Shown here one piece after another: positions 44,285 to 55,841 of a DNA stretch of 64,000 nt; positions within the stretch are counted from its first letter, which is position 1; each line of letters starts with the position of its first letter. This stretch comes from Hysterangium stoloniferum (taxonomy: Eukaryota > Basidiomycota > Agaricomycetes > Hysterangiales > Hysterangiaceae): the NCBI GenBank assembly GCA_015178975.1, contig WHVD01000181.1, forward strand, positions 93,352 to 157,351, in the 5' to 3' direction. The translations under genes were made by a program, and so were the position numbers. The notes under the pieces were generated by a model that searched no databases, was not told where the DNA came from, and saw only the letters and a program-made list of their open reading frames with translations.

Positions 44285-45440
44285 AACCACATCCACCACC
44301 ACCTCCTCTCGAAGATCGAGGTGTAGGTGGAACGACAATACCAAGAGTGGGAACGTCACCGGGTTCTTTAACATCTAATAATTCTTGCACTGCATCATAT
44401 CTTGGGTTCGTTGAAGATGATGCAGTGTTGGGGCCCGTTGAACAGTCAGGAAGTTCTGACAACCCTCCCTGTTGGCCGATTTCCTTCAATGCCATCTTCC
44501 TCAGAACTTCAGTATTTTCCTTCTTAGATGGGTCAAAATCGAGATCATCGTGTAGAATCTCTACATTTCGAAGGTACGGCGCTCGTTGTGCGGAATTCAA
44601 GACGACGTTCTCTCCTGGGGGGTATTCGGACGACTCGATGGTGAGGCTCCAACTGGCCACCAGAGGAAGTGGCTTCGGCATCGGACGTATGACCCCAAAG
44701 TGGAATACAAACCTGAAAACGTGTGTGAAATGAGCGCTAGGTAAAGTGACCAAATCCAATGTACCTCAGCAGGCAATTTGTGATTTAGATTGGTCAACTC
44801 TCCTCGTAAAGTACTAACCCTGGCGGGTCGAGGAACAACTAGGAGTCGAGTGGCAATCGCCTCCAAAGCTAAAATGCATTGTATCTCATGTAATAAGTCC
44901 ATAAAGTGGGAGGAGGCTAGCCGACAAGGACAGAACTCACCTCGCCTCGTAGATAATGGCTGCAAAGCGGTTGCGACTGTGAATATAGGTCGTACTTTTG
45001 AAGCAGAATGGTCGCAGATGGGGAATTCGGGGAAAATGGCTGCAGACGCTGGGCATCCGAAAATGCAGGTGTAGAACTGTAATTGTGATGCAAAGGCGTG
45101 CGAGACGGGTCGTCCAGCTGACCCAGAGGTCCTCAGACGGTCGTGTGAGCTTTCCGGCGTGCATCAGGAAAGCCGGCGTTGTCTGAGCGGCATTTGGGGG
45201 CGAGCGCGTTGTCTGTATCCTTTATACGCGACGAGGGAGCTCGAAGACTTATGAGAGGGCTGTCTGCTCACACCGGCGAATCGTTCGGGAGCGGAGCCAT
45301 ATTCACAATCATCGTCGCTAACGTCATCCACGACACTGGCCGGTTGGGACACCTGGACGAGGGGCGCAGCAGCGTCTTCCCCGTGACATTGATGGCCTGC
45401 GGCCCCGACCCGTCCACCCACCGCCCATACTCCACCGCAA
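44285..45440 (-). pseudogene. PIK1: PIK1-like phosphatidylinositol 4-kinase, middle part (relic)
   Basis: On the minus strand: V-D-D-V-S-D-D-D-C-E, then L-D-D-P-S-R-T-P-L-H-H-N-Y-S-S and L-Q-K-Y-D-L-Y-S-Q-S-Q. A 56-bp intron (44885-44940) precedes A-L-E-A-I-A-T-R-L and L-N-H-K-L-P-A-E. A 52-bp intron (44713-44764) precedes V-C-I-P-L-W-G-H-T and H-H-R-V-V-R-I-P-P. This is the region between the helical and catalytic domains of Pik1. A run of six G on the plus strand (44617-44622) where five are expected shifts the frame before N-V-V-L-N-S-A-Q-R-A-P-Y-L. A 2-bp loss near 45130 shifts it again. The kinase domain is absent. The 5' side joins zinc-finger copy Z. Confidence 0.65.
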
Positions 45441-46462
45441 CAGGTAAATTGAATTCTACAGGTATCCTCGCTTCCAGCTCTGCACGCGGGAACATTGTGT
45501 CACAATCTCCATACGGGCACTTATAGGCATGGCTCTTCTCATCGTACCACGTAGCCTGCTCGAGTGGGATAGTGCCGTCTTCGACCCATATCCACTCCTG
45601 GATGGCATGCGAACATTCGTGTCGCCGCTTGTCCAAAGCACGAGCAGATTCGAAAAACCGGCTACATGTCTGACCCTTCTGGTCGCCACGCGAGAAGACA
45701 TAGAAGCATGTCGTCTCGCACGTAAAGCATTTTCCGCCATTTCAAGGACAGGTCTTGTAGTCTGCAAGACTTGTTGAGTCGGAAGCCTTTCGCAAATGAG
45801 GCTTGGTGGTCTGTTGCGTGGCGGGCTTAGTCCTGCGGAGAGCACTAGTCCGAAGTGGCCGAGCAAGCAGGGCAATGCGTCGCGTAGAACCCATTTGCAA
45901 ATCCTTCTACTTTCGATCAGGAACGCGGGAAGAATCGCTCCAAACAAACCCGCCTGAAAGGCTGTGAATTAATTGAATATCTATGAAGGAAAAGGTATCA
46001 AACATACAAATATTAGAAGCTCGGTGGCACCAACTTGTAATGACTTGGCAAGTTCCTTGTCCTCTTTTTCCATTTCCTTCATATATAATGACCAAATGGT
46101 TGAATCCTATTCAACGTGTTTGCTATAGGGGTTATCGTCCTCGCGTTCTAAGCCATTATCGCCACTGGATGCGGCCTCGGTTGGGCTTCAGGGAAGATTG
46201 ATAGAGACGAAGGTTGACGATTGGTCCTTCCTTGTTCCTCTGCTTGGGTGCCTCAGTTTAGAAGAAGTGTAGACTTTGATTCAATACATGAGACAAACGG
46301 TATCTGTGATTCGGCGCAGTTAAGGTCTTGTGCATGCTGCAAAAACATGGGCTGAGTCAGTTAAGTGCTGCAAGGGCCACCAACGGTTGTGCTCCATTTG
46401 AATAAGCGCGCGAAACCCGATGGTGCACGAGAGGCCGACGAGTGGCGCGCGTTAACCAAAGC
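45441..46462 (-). pseudogene. Zinc-finger-like gene copy Z, joined to PIK1
   Basis: Minus-strand homologue of copy X across its whole length, including the acidic exon (G-D-N-G-L-E-R-E-D-D). It has the fuller C-terminus: C-F-T-C-E-T-T-C, T-C-S-R-F-F-E-S-A-R-A-L-D-K-R-R-H-E-C, then Y-K-C-P-Y-G-D-C-D-T-M-F and L-E-A-R-I-P-V-E-F-N-L-P-V-A. Without a stop the frame then runs into PIK1-derived sequence near 45440 and ends at 45268. The junction is in frame locally, but the PIK1 reading frame proper is different, so it does not make a kinase fusion. Confidence 0.55.
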
Positions 46463-48049
46463 TTATTTGCCATCTATTATCCTGTTTAATTCCCTTGCCG
46501 GCAGCCATTTAGGCTGTACTTTTGTAGAAGACTACACACGATTTTGGTAGATGTGTTTGTGGAAAACTTCACAGTTTGTGTAGAAGACTTTAGTTGCGGC
46601 AGCTTCTTGGTCAAACAAAAGAGAGTTTAGGGTTCACTCGATTCTGTCCATGCCACCTTGTTAGTTGTGTGTTTTGGACCCATATGTACCCACATGTACA
46701 TTCCATAGCACTACTGCATGTTGGCAATCTACCACTGCCAGTCATTCAAGTTTGAGTCTGAGTTTGGTCACTCCTGGTGACTTCTGTATCTTTCTATCAT
46801 CTATTATAACAATTACCAATTAAATGGGGAATGGACCTGTCAATCCTCCATGTGTCCCCTTTGTATCCACTTCGTTGATTATCACCGGAACCAGAACAGC
46901 ACACCTTGGTGCAAAAAAATCACCTGGGAGATAGGGAGGAAGAATACAAAGTGGTCAACACAATCCCTGTATGGATATATCAAGTTTGATGGCTTTCCTG
47001 TGAAGCTTGGCCCTGGTTCCTTTGGTTGCTCTGCACAATGGGAGTTCAAGTTGCTTAGATCATAACAAGTCATGGTGGACTTGAATTCACAGTCCATGTT
47101 GCAATGCTTTTTGTCACCAAGGGCATGCCATGCCATCATGTGAGAGACCTATATTTACATGTTCCTTAAATACACTATAATCAAACCCACACACAACTAT
47201 AGCTAGTGGCCCCTATTGAGGAGAGATTGAATTGTTTGGTTGTACCATGAATTTTGTAATGCACACTAAAGTGGCAATGTATATATTTTCTGCTGCAGAG
47301 GACCAAAGGATATTGCGCTTTTGTAGTGAAGTATCCATTTATTGATGGGGTTTACCTGAGGTATTTCAATACCAAATGAGTGAAGTAAGGGTTTGCAACC
47401 ACTAAAAACTGAATATCTTAGTATGCTGAATATACTGTAAGTGAGATAGGTCGAGCCTGGAGGGTTAATGTTGGTAATATACAAACTATACAGTACAGAA
47501 TAAAGAAAAGGGGCAAAAGGCAATGGCAGAAGCAGAGGGTTTAATGTAGAGATGAAAAAGAATATAAAATGACACAGAAACAAAAGAGATATGAGGGTCT
47601 TCTTGGGCTCTGTAAGCAGTACTTTGAGGTATGCACTGCAAGGGTTATGAAATCAGTAATTGTCTCATGATAATCTAAACTGAATTCAGTGGCAGATAAA
47701 GTAAAAAACAATGGCTTCTGACAAGAAGGTCCCAAAGCACAACATCTGGAAACCCATAGAGGAATCAAGACTGGATGGCAAATAATCTGGTTAGATGTGA
47801 TGGCTAACTGTGAGTGTAAGGAAGAGTCGGTACCAGTGATAATTAACAATCATCAATTCACAGTTTTATCGTTTCAAGGAATTGATGTCATCTGACTCTT
47901 TTCATGCATATATTCTTTGCAATTGGTTCTAACAGCACTCACTCAGACTGTCAGGCTACTGTTCCATAAGATATTCCTTTCCATAACCAGCACCACTACA
48001 CAATCCTTTTGTCCATCAAAGCCTGGAAAGGACAATGATATACCAACCT
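46463..48049. other. No gene recognised
   Basis: AT-rich, with frames at 46850-47065 (plus) and 46882-47139 (minus) lying on the same bases. Neither has a known domain. No terminal repeats seen. Confidence 0.3.
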
Positions 48050-48230
48050 AAAGTGCAACACCAAAGAAAAAGAATTTTAAAATTTAGCCATTCAAATTGG
48101 TTAATGAATGATACAAAAATGTTATTTTTATTCTGTGACATTAGTTCAAAAATTAGTGCAGTAAGCCTTCTGGAAGTGAGGATTGGGTAGTCAGTATTCA
48201 TGTGAGGGAGGCTTTAAGACTCAAAGGCGA
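48050..48230 (-). repeat. Dispersed repeat, copy 2
   Basis: Inverted counterpart of 42430-42590. It extends further on its inner side than copy 1, which is cut by zinc-finger copy X. The two could be ends of a 5.8-kb element or just two copies of a small repeat. Confidence 0.65.
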
Positions 48231-48303
48231 CACTACATGTTGATGACAATGAAGTGATTGTACAAAAATGCAATTATAATGTATTGGATATAGAAAGCAC
48301 AGG

Positions 48304-49014
48304 TGTTAAGAACTGGAATGGGAGGTTCAGGGAACCAATTGGGACTGAATAGAAGGACTTGGCTTCAGCTTATGTGCTGCAACCTCACAAAGGTACCATC
48401 AATCATCCTTAAATCTCAACATATAGGGTAATATTCAGTGATCGGAAACTGAGCCATATGTGAACAGTTGGAAACCAAAGTGATGGATAATGAAGTCGAG
48501 GTCGAAGTTGTAAATGTAGGTTGGGTCATGAAATCGGATGGCATTGGAATGTGGAGGTTGTGAACAGATAGTGGAGTCAGAGACTAGAGGTGTATCTAAG
48601 TTGATATTCTGATTGCTTTGTAGCTACATTATAGTTGGATTTATATATGGGCTATTGGTGTCTTGAAATACTAATTAAGGGAAAAGTGGAAGTGTCCAAT
48701 GGTGACAAATAAACTTGACTAAGAATGGAAAGGTTACAATAAAGTCAGAGGCTGCAATCAACTGAGGGCAGTAACTACGAAAAAGGAAACAGTCCATGAG
48801 TTACAGGTATATATATGGGCATATGTATGTGAAATGGATCATCAAAAGGATAAAAGGACATATCAAAGTATAACCAGATATGTAGTATGAGTATAACTTG
48901 ACAGGGTTGTAAGCAGTGTTGATCACCATGAAAGTATACGTCAGTGTCAGGTATACTGACAGTTGCCGATATGAGGATGTGAACAATAACTTGGTGTTGT
49001 AAGCCAGTTGTAAT
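48304..49014. mobile_element. LTR family C, degenerate solo copy
   Basis: Starts TGTTAAGAACTGG and ends near AGTTGTAATG, a mutated GTAACA. Collinear with LTR C copy 1 but without the minisatellite. Shared LTR box at about 48358-48377. The flanking pentamers do not match, in keeping with age. Confidence 0.75.
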
Positions 49015-50430
49015 GTATTCAGGGGTTTCTCTTAGATAGCTCAATATATGCTATAGTGTCACAGAGCTTCAACAATAAAATGAGGAAAGGTCCAGTAATT
49101 TAAATACTGATAGATTAATGAGCTGCACTATTAAGCTTAAACAACTCAAATCAATGCTTATTTTGGTTATTGAAAGGTTCAATAGAACAATATATGACTC
49201 TTTTAGCAAATAAAAGAACTATTCCTTGAGAATAAGGGCTAGAAGCTGAATATATGCGCAGTACCTTAGCAGAGACTTGATATAAAGCTTCGGATTCTTG
49301 TTTTCTTATTTGTAACTATTAATAGTTATTTAACAAGGTGTTAAATAATTTATTAATAGAGAAAATAAATAAAACTGGATTAATTGAAAGCTTGTACTTG
49401 TCAATGAACTTAGGTTGGGCCTTGAATAATCTAGTATTGGCAGGGATTTCAGTAAGGATACTTATTTTAGGTTTACTATGTATTTAGTAAGCCTAAGGGT
49501 AGCTGTGAGGCTGGGGAGAACTTAGATGATTAGCTAAGTTCAAGAGTGCTGACAAAGAATTCAAGATGCTGCAAGTGTAGGTGCTTGCAGTTAGTGTATC
49601 AGACTAAGGCTATTATTGTCCTTAGGATGATGAGATAAGCTTCTGAACTGTGCAGTAAAATATATGTGTGATAGATTGATTTTATTGGAAACTTGGCCCT
49701 CCTTATATACATTTTGATAACTAACTAATTAAATATTTTATGAGGCCATTAGTTAGGTCATAATGACCTCATATTCTAGTTATTTTTTACCCTTTATTTA
49801 TCATATGATTCCCATCTCTGAGACAAGGGTTCCAACCTTTGGCTTGAACATGAAGGTTCAAGGCCATAGTCCCGGGATGGAAGCAATTGCTGAGTCAGCA
49901 GAATCACATAATGACTCAAGTAAGTCATTACAGTCACATCATATAAAGTAAAGTTGCTTGGTGGGTGGTGGGCACTTTTAGGCACTTTTAGGCACTGCAG
50001 GCACCCTAATGCATGAGGGCATGGAGCGCCCAAATTCTTCCCCAATTTGTGAAAGTGTGGAGTGCCTGAAGGCTCTGCATGGGAGTGTGTGACTAAGCTT
50101 GATGCCCAAAGTTCCTTATTACTCAGCACAGGAGCAAATGTGGAGGCTTTTTTGGCATTCGCAGGAGTATTTTGGCACCATGGGAGCATTGTGTGATATT
50201 TTGTGACACATGCGGGAGCTTTTTCATGACATTTGTCACAATCTTTGGCCATAGCTGTGGGAACCCCGGAAGCCCACTGTAAAGCCTTCAGACTGCCACA
50301 GTTTCTCCCTTCCCCTCTCCCTCCCCTGGCTTTGTCCTCCTTAAATTGTGAGGGGCTGTTATTTGGAATATTTCTCAAGGGATTTGGACCATACCAAGGT
50401 GGTTGAAGCCTCTATTTAATTATATTAAAT
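49015..50430. other. No gene recognised
   Basis: AT-rich. The longest frame (49794-50378, minus, 194 codons) is low-complexity in part and has no domain; I do not call it a gene. Confidence 0.3.
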
Positions 50431-50740
50431 TTCGCTTTTTTAATAATTAAATATATTATTCTGCAGGTACAGTCTGGCTATCCACTGGCCCTGCCCCCCC
50501 CCATATCGAACATTTATCTTCTTTGAAGCATTCTCCAAATCCTCAGGCAATATAAAAGTTGTGGTAAGGTCCTACCAATTATTAATCAATTTTCGCTTTT
50601 TTTAATGATTAAATAATTTATTTGGAGTAGAATTACCCTTTCCCAGGTGTTGTTCTCATTCATAATTTTGAAATACACACTCTGAAGACTATCCCATAAT
50701 CTCAGGTATTTTTTGGGTTTTCTCATGCTGTTTTAATATA

Positions 50741-51178
50741 TTTATGCATTATTTTTCCCAATTGTGGCCTATTTTAGACCTATTTGTCTCAATTTCTTTT
50801 CCCTGGGACTCTCCACTGCTTTTTTGATTCCTCTCTGTGAGTATAAGTGGAGTATTGAAGGTGAGTCCTGTCCCTGCAATTAACCTTACCTTTTTTTTCT
50901 CAAATATTGTTCATACAGTGAAATTGACCCTCTATTCTGTGCCTTTTTGCCTTGATTTCTGTTTCTATTCTTGCTGGAAGATATAACATACCTCCAAGTT
51001 AGTATTGGTACCTTCCCTCATTCTGTTAAAAATTATTTATGCATTATTTTTCGCATTTTTGGGCTATTTTAGACCTATTTGTCTGAATTTCCTTTCCCTG
51101 GCATTTTCTACTGCTTTTGTGACCACTTCCTATAAGTTTAAGTGGAGTATTGAAAGTGAGTCCTTTTCCTGTAATTTG
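50741..51178 (+). repeat. Direct repeat, two units of about 140 bp, 296 bp apart
   Basis: The stretch beginning TTTATGCATTATTTTTC and ending GTGGAGTATTGAA..GTGAGTCC occurs at about 50739-50880 and 51036-51177. A related AT-rich motif (TTCGCTTTTTTAAT) also recurs at 50432 and 50589. The area is gene-free and looks like tandemly duplicated non-coding DNA. Confidence 0.7.
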
Positions 51179-51233
51179 CTCTGGCTTATTTTAGCCTAAT
51201 TCACTCCAACTCTCTGCCCCTCCTCTCTTCCCC

Positions 51234-51777
51234 TGTTAAGTGCCGTGTCGGGAACTTATTCCGGAACTATTGGAGAGTCACTGGGAAATCAGGAACTATC
51301 GGATAGGGTCAGGACATTGGCTTCAGCTTATGTGCTGCACCTCTACCCAAACGCTCAAAGTCCTTAATTTCAGAGGAGAGACTTACAATGGAAGATACAG
51401 ATATTCAGAGTTCTGAAGAGTTCCAAATATTGAGCATACAGAAAGATGGAAGAGGGAATAAGAAACTAAGTTGATATCAGATCTAAAGTAAAGTACAAAT
51501 TTGTGGAAACTAATATAAGTCTTCTCGTTATTGTACTACAAACTAAGACCATAATAAGATGGAAATAGGAGTATTTATAAAATGGAAATACAATAAGACA
51601 TATTGGGGAGACAATATTCTGAAATGGGAATATAATAGACAAACAAGTGAATAATTGTCAACGGACAAATTACCAAATGTGGAACAAGGGAAGAATGTGG
51701 AAGATACGGTAACTAGGATGTTCTGTAGTCGGAGATCGGAAGTCGGATATTGAAACATCTGGGAACAGGTCGTAACA
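51234..51777. mobile_element. Solo LTR, family A, inverted copy
   Basis: Begins TGTTAAGTGCC and ends GGTCGTAACA, the reverse of the copy at 4138. Exact target duplication TCCCC at 51229-51233 and 51778-51782. At 544 bp it gives the uninterrupted length of the family. Shared LTR box at about 51324-51343. Confidence 0.95.
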
Positions 51778-51898
51778 TCCCCCTCTCTTGCAGAGTTTCT
51801 GTCTCTGCTGCTGCTGCTGTGATTGCTATATCATTATGGATCAAACACCTGAGTGTGATTGAGAGGAGGAGTGAAGGCAGCATAGGGCACAATTGTAA

Positions 51899-53249
51899 AT
51901 GACATCTCCATCTGATCATCATCAGTGTTTAGCTCTGAATTCTAATATACCACCCCCTGCTCAACCATTCTGTGATCTCCATCTTCCTGTTAGTAGAGGT
52001 CAATCTGACAATCCATTTTTGGTTGCTCTGCCAGGTGGCTCTGCTGCAAGTGGTTCTGCTATAGTTGGCTCTGATGCAGTGGCTGCCTTGCAAAGGCAGT
52101 ATCTGGCTTTGCCACCATTGAAAAATCCTATTAGGTGGGGGTGGAGTCGTGGACAAGGAAATGGAGCTGCACATATACAGGAGGATCATCAACCAGCAAA
52201 TGTACCTGTTCAGCCACAGGCACCAGGTCATGCACAAGGCAATGTAGCTGTTCAACTGCAGCAACCAATTGAAGCTGTCCAGCCTGCAATTGGCTCTGCT
52301 GCAGTAGCTGCTCTGTATACTCAGTATGATGCTTTACCACCATTAGACCAACCTGCTCAACTACAGCCACCAATTTTACAATCAGCACGACATCCACAGC
52401 ACAGTCATCAACCAGGAAATCAACCAGGAAATGTACCTGCACCAGTACAGCAATGTCATTCATCTGCTCCACTACAACATAGTCATGCATCATTTAATGC
52501 AGTTCCACAAGTCCAGGCACAGCTACCCATTTTACAGTTAGCACCACTACAGCATCACCATCCAGGTCCACAACAACCACAAGCACCTATTTTGCAGTGG
52601 GCCACAGCTTCACCGTCCACCTGGAAATCCAGCCCCACAACTGCACTATGGCCATTTCCCTATTAATGCCATTCCACAACTCCAGGCACAGGTACCCATT
52701 TTGCAATTAGCACCACTGCAGCATCATCATCCACCTGGAAATCCAGCTCCACAACAACAAGTGCCTATTTTGCAGTGGGCACCACCACAGCTTCACCATC
52801 TATCTGGAAATCCAGCTCCACAACAGCAACAACAGCTACAGTTAGCACCACCTCCTGCCATTCCCCCACCTCCTGCTATGCACCCACCTCCTGCCATACA
52901 CCCACCTCCTGCCATTCCCCCACTCCCAGTCATTCCACAGCCTGCAGCCATACCTCCACCTCTACCTCCTGTTGCACAATTACCCATTGGACGGCAGCCA
53001 GTTGTTGAGGCCAGGTTCCCAAGACATAACTTGGGACCTATGAACATACAGTGTCCAGATTGTGGAGCTTTGCACTGGATGGATGAGAGTGTGGCAAATA
53101 GCTCTAAGACACATCCAAAATTTGGCAAGTGTTGCAAGCGAGGAAAGGTGGCCCTCGCAATACTTGAGCCAGTCCCTCACACTTTAAGGTCTCTCCTGGC
53201 ATATGGGCCATATAATATAAGTCATCTTAAGATTCTGTGTATTAACTGA
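51899..53249 (+). pseudogene. Helitron-type protein, N-terminal part
   Basis: A first frame (51899-52666) is Gln/Pro/His-rich with repeats of the type P-I-L-Q-L-A-P-L-Q-H-H-H and P-P-G-N-P-A-P-Q. A one-base shift near 52600 moves it to the frame 52701-53249. That frame ends in F-P-R-H-N-L-G-P-M-N-I-Q-C-P-D-C-G-A-L-H-W and F-G-K-C-C-K-R-G-K-V. This Cys-rich end is what precedes the Helitron_like_N domain in fungal Rep-helicase proteins. The Rep nickase and PIF1-type helicase are absent: sequence passes into a satellite at 53215. The Gln/Pro part is probably disordered. Confidence 0.6.
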
Positions 53250-54960
53250 TGGACATAGGTCAGTATATAGGGAGCTCACACAGAGGTGATGTGTCAGATT
53301 CTTAGGGTAGATACACAGCATGTGATATGCAGATTATAGGGGTATTCACACAAAGGTAATTCTTGAGATTCTTAATGTACATACACAGAACATGATATAC
53401 AGATTATATGGGTGTCTACACCATGGTGATTCTCAATATTCTTAGGATGAATACATAGTACATGTTATGCAGAAATGGATGTGATCACACAGTGGTGATT
53501 ATTGAGATTCTTAAGATAGACATACAGTACATGATATTCATATTTTGGGACTGAGCTGCACTGAGGGGATCTTGAGATCCTTAGGGAAGACACACAGCAC
53601 ATGATATGCAAATTAGAGTGGTGGTCACATACTACAATTATCTTGAGATTTTGTGTATTAACTGATGACTGAGCCAGTATATAGGGGCAGTCACCCAGAG
53701 TAAAATCTTCAGATTCTAGAGGATGATCTACAGGGTGAAACCTTGAGATTTATAAACTTGATACATAAATATAGCATAATCTTGAGATTCTTAAGAATAT
53801 AATACAAAGGAAAATCCTGAGATTTGTAAGATTGACCTACACAGCCTATGGGCCATGTACTACATGTCATCTTAAGATTCTGTGCATTCACTGATGGAAA
53901 TGGGTTAGTATAAAGGGATGTTCCCACAGAGCACATTGCTGAGGTTCTTAGAGAAAGCACACAAGGCATGGAATCCAGATTATAGGAGTTCTCATACAGC
54001 AGTAATTAATGAGATTATTAGGATAGATACACAGTACATAGAGTCTAGGCATATTCACAGGGAATGATTCCTGCGATTCATAGGTGAGACACACAGTTCA
54101 TGATATGCAGATTATAGGGGACTTGTGAAACAGTGGTTCCTGAGATTCTCAGATAAACACATAAATATAATTATGGGATGATCACACAGCATTAATTCTT
54201 AAGATTCCTAGGGTCCTCACACAGCACCTTATATACATAATGCAAAGTGGCTCACACAGAGGTGATTCATGAGCTCTTTCAGGTAGATACACATTCCCTG
54301 ATATGCACATTATAGGACTGCTCACACAGCAGTGAGTCCTGAGAATCCTAGGGGAGCCACAGGAAACATGGTATGCATGTTACAGGGTTTCTGACACAGA
54401 CGTCATTTCTGAGATTCCTGGGATGGATACACAGTCCCTGATACACAGATTATAGGGGTGCTCACACAGCAATGATTCCTGAGATCTGTAGGTATATACA
54501 CAATACATAATATGCAGATTGTTGGGGTGTTCACACATTGGTGTCAATGCATCAGTGAACCATATACTATCTCATCTTAAGATTTTGTGCATTAACTGAT
54601 GGAAATTCCAGTATATAGGTTCAGTAAAACATTGTTAAATATTGAGTTTATGGTATGAGCCACAGGGAGAGACCCTGAGATTCCATGGGATGACCCACAG
54701 AGTTACATATTGAGATCTTATAAGATGACCAAGAGAGCAAAGTCTCAGGATCCCATGGGATGAACTACAGAGTAAAATCATGAGATTCATAACAGTAGTG
54801 TATATAGTATAATCTTAGGATACCTAAGCATATAGCACAGGGGAAGATATCGAGATCCCATGGGATGACCAGTAGAGCAAAATATCAGTATTACAAAGGA
54901 TGAACCACAATGTGAAATCTTAAGATTTGTAAGATAGGCATATACAGTATAATCTGGAGC
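53215..54960 (+). repeat. Degenerate satellite, unit about 75 bp, with larger-scale repeat
   Basis: Around twenty diverged units follow each other, each with a core like TGAGATTCTTAGG, ATACACAGTACATGATATGC and AGATTATAGGGGTG, then CACACAG. A distinct marker (TCTTAAGATTCTGTG then TTAACTGATG) recurs at 53220, 53640, 53868 and 54572, suggesting a higher-order period built from several units. No coding frame. Confidence 0.85.
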
Positions 54961-55841
54961 ATTTAAGCTTATAGTGTAACTGGATATCAGTGTAGACAGA
55001 CAATACCAACAGATTCCATCTGCAAGACAGTATGTTCATGGTAGACAGCAGGTCTGAGAATTGAGATGACAGAACTTAGTGGCTATGTGAATGTTGCACT
55101 ACAGTGATGATGAAATTGGATACTGATGCCCAGAATGAGATATGAGTCATTTTCATGATGGAAAATAGTCAGTGGCATTTCACAAAGCAAACTTGCCAGT
55201 TCCCCTATTTGTTTACTTGCAGAACAGCACAGTGTAAGACTAGTATCTGCTGCAGGTGCAGACAGACACTAGAATGAGTGATGGGGAAGAAACCACTACT
55301 ATATTATAATCCACATGTACAGAATATATACAAGTGGAGAATAATGGAGTGAGAACAATAGGAGTGAGAACAAGGGGTGGAACAATGGGAAATGGTGAAC
55401 AATGGGATCAAATATTACCAAATCGCAGTGTAGGGAGTGTCACTCCCTTACAACAGTTATGCATTTCATACATGAATGATTCAAGGATTGCTTCCAAGTT
55501 TCGCTGATAGGCTTATTGTAAATGGTATAATAGCTGGTAGTTTGTACACTATTTTCGGTGAGTGGGGCATCTCAAGTGTTTGGATCTCTTCCACAACTGG
55601 ACTACCTCATCCACCCAATTCCAAGTGAAGAAGGATGTAGATCACCTATCCATTTTTTATATGGAATCACAGCTCCAATTTGACAATTCTAGCCTCCAGG
55701 TGATCTATACCATGGCATAGCACCCTCTGGCAACATCGCCTGCATCAGTCGATGTCTGAGCTATTGGGCTCATGATGCCTACATATGTATGAATGAAAAA
55801 TGAAAAATGTCTGCACGAGGTACTAATTAAATTAACACAAA
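54961..55841. other. No gene recognised
   Basis: AT-rich sequence between the satellite and the KDZ element. A short purine-rich stretch with AATGGGAGTGAGAACAA-type repeats lies near 55340-55400. Confidence 0.3.

Noticed and set aside
49794..50378. 194-codon minus-strand frame
   Set aside because: No domain, no plausible composition for a folded protein, no splice context and no second copy.
52131..53180. Several open minus-strand frames
   Set aside because: Shadows of the Gln/Pro-rich Helitron-type region, which ends in a recognisable Cys motif on the plus strand.
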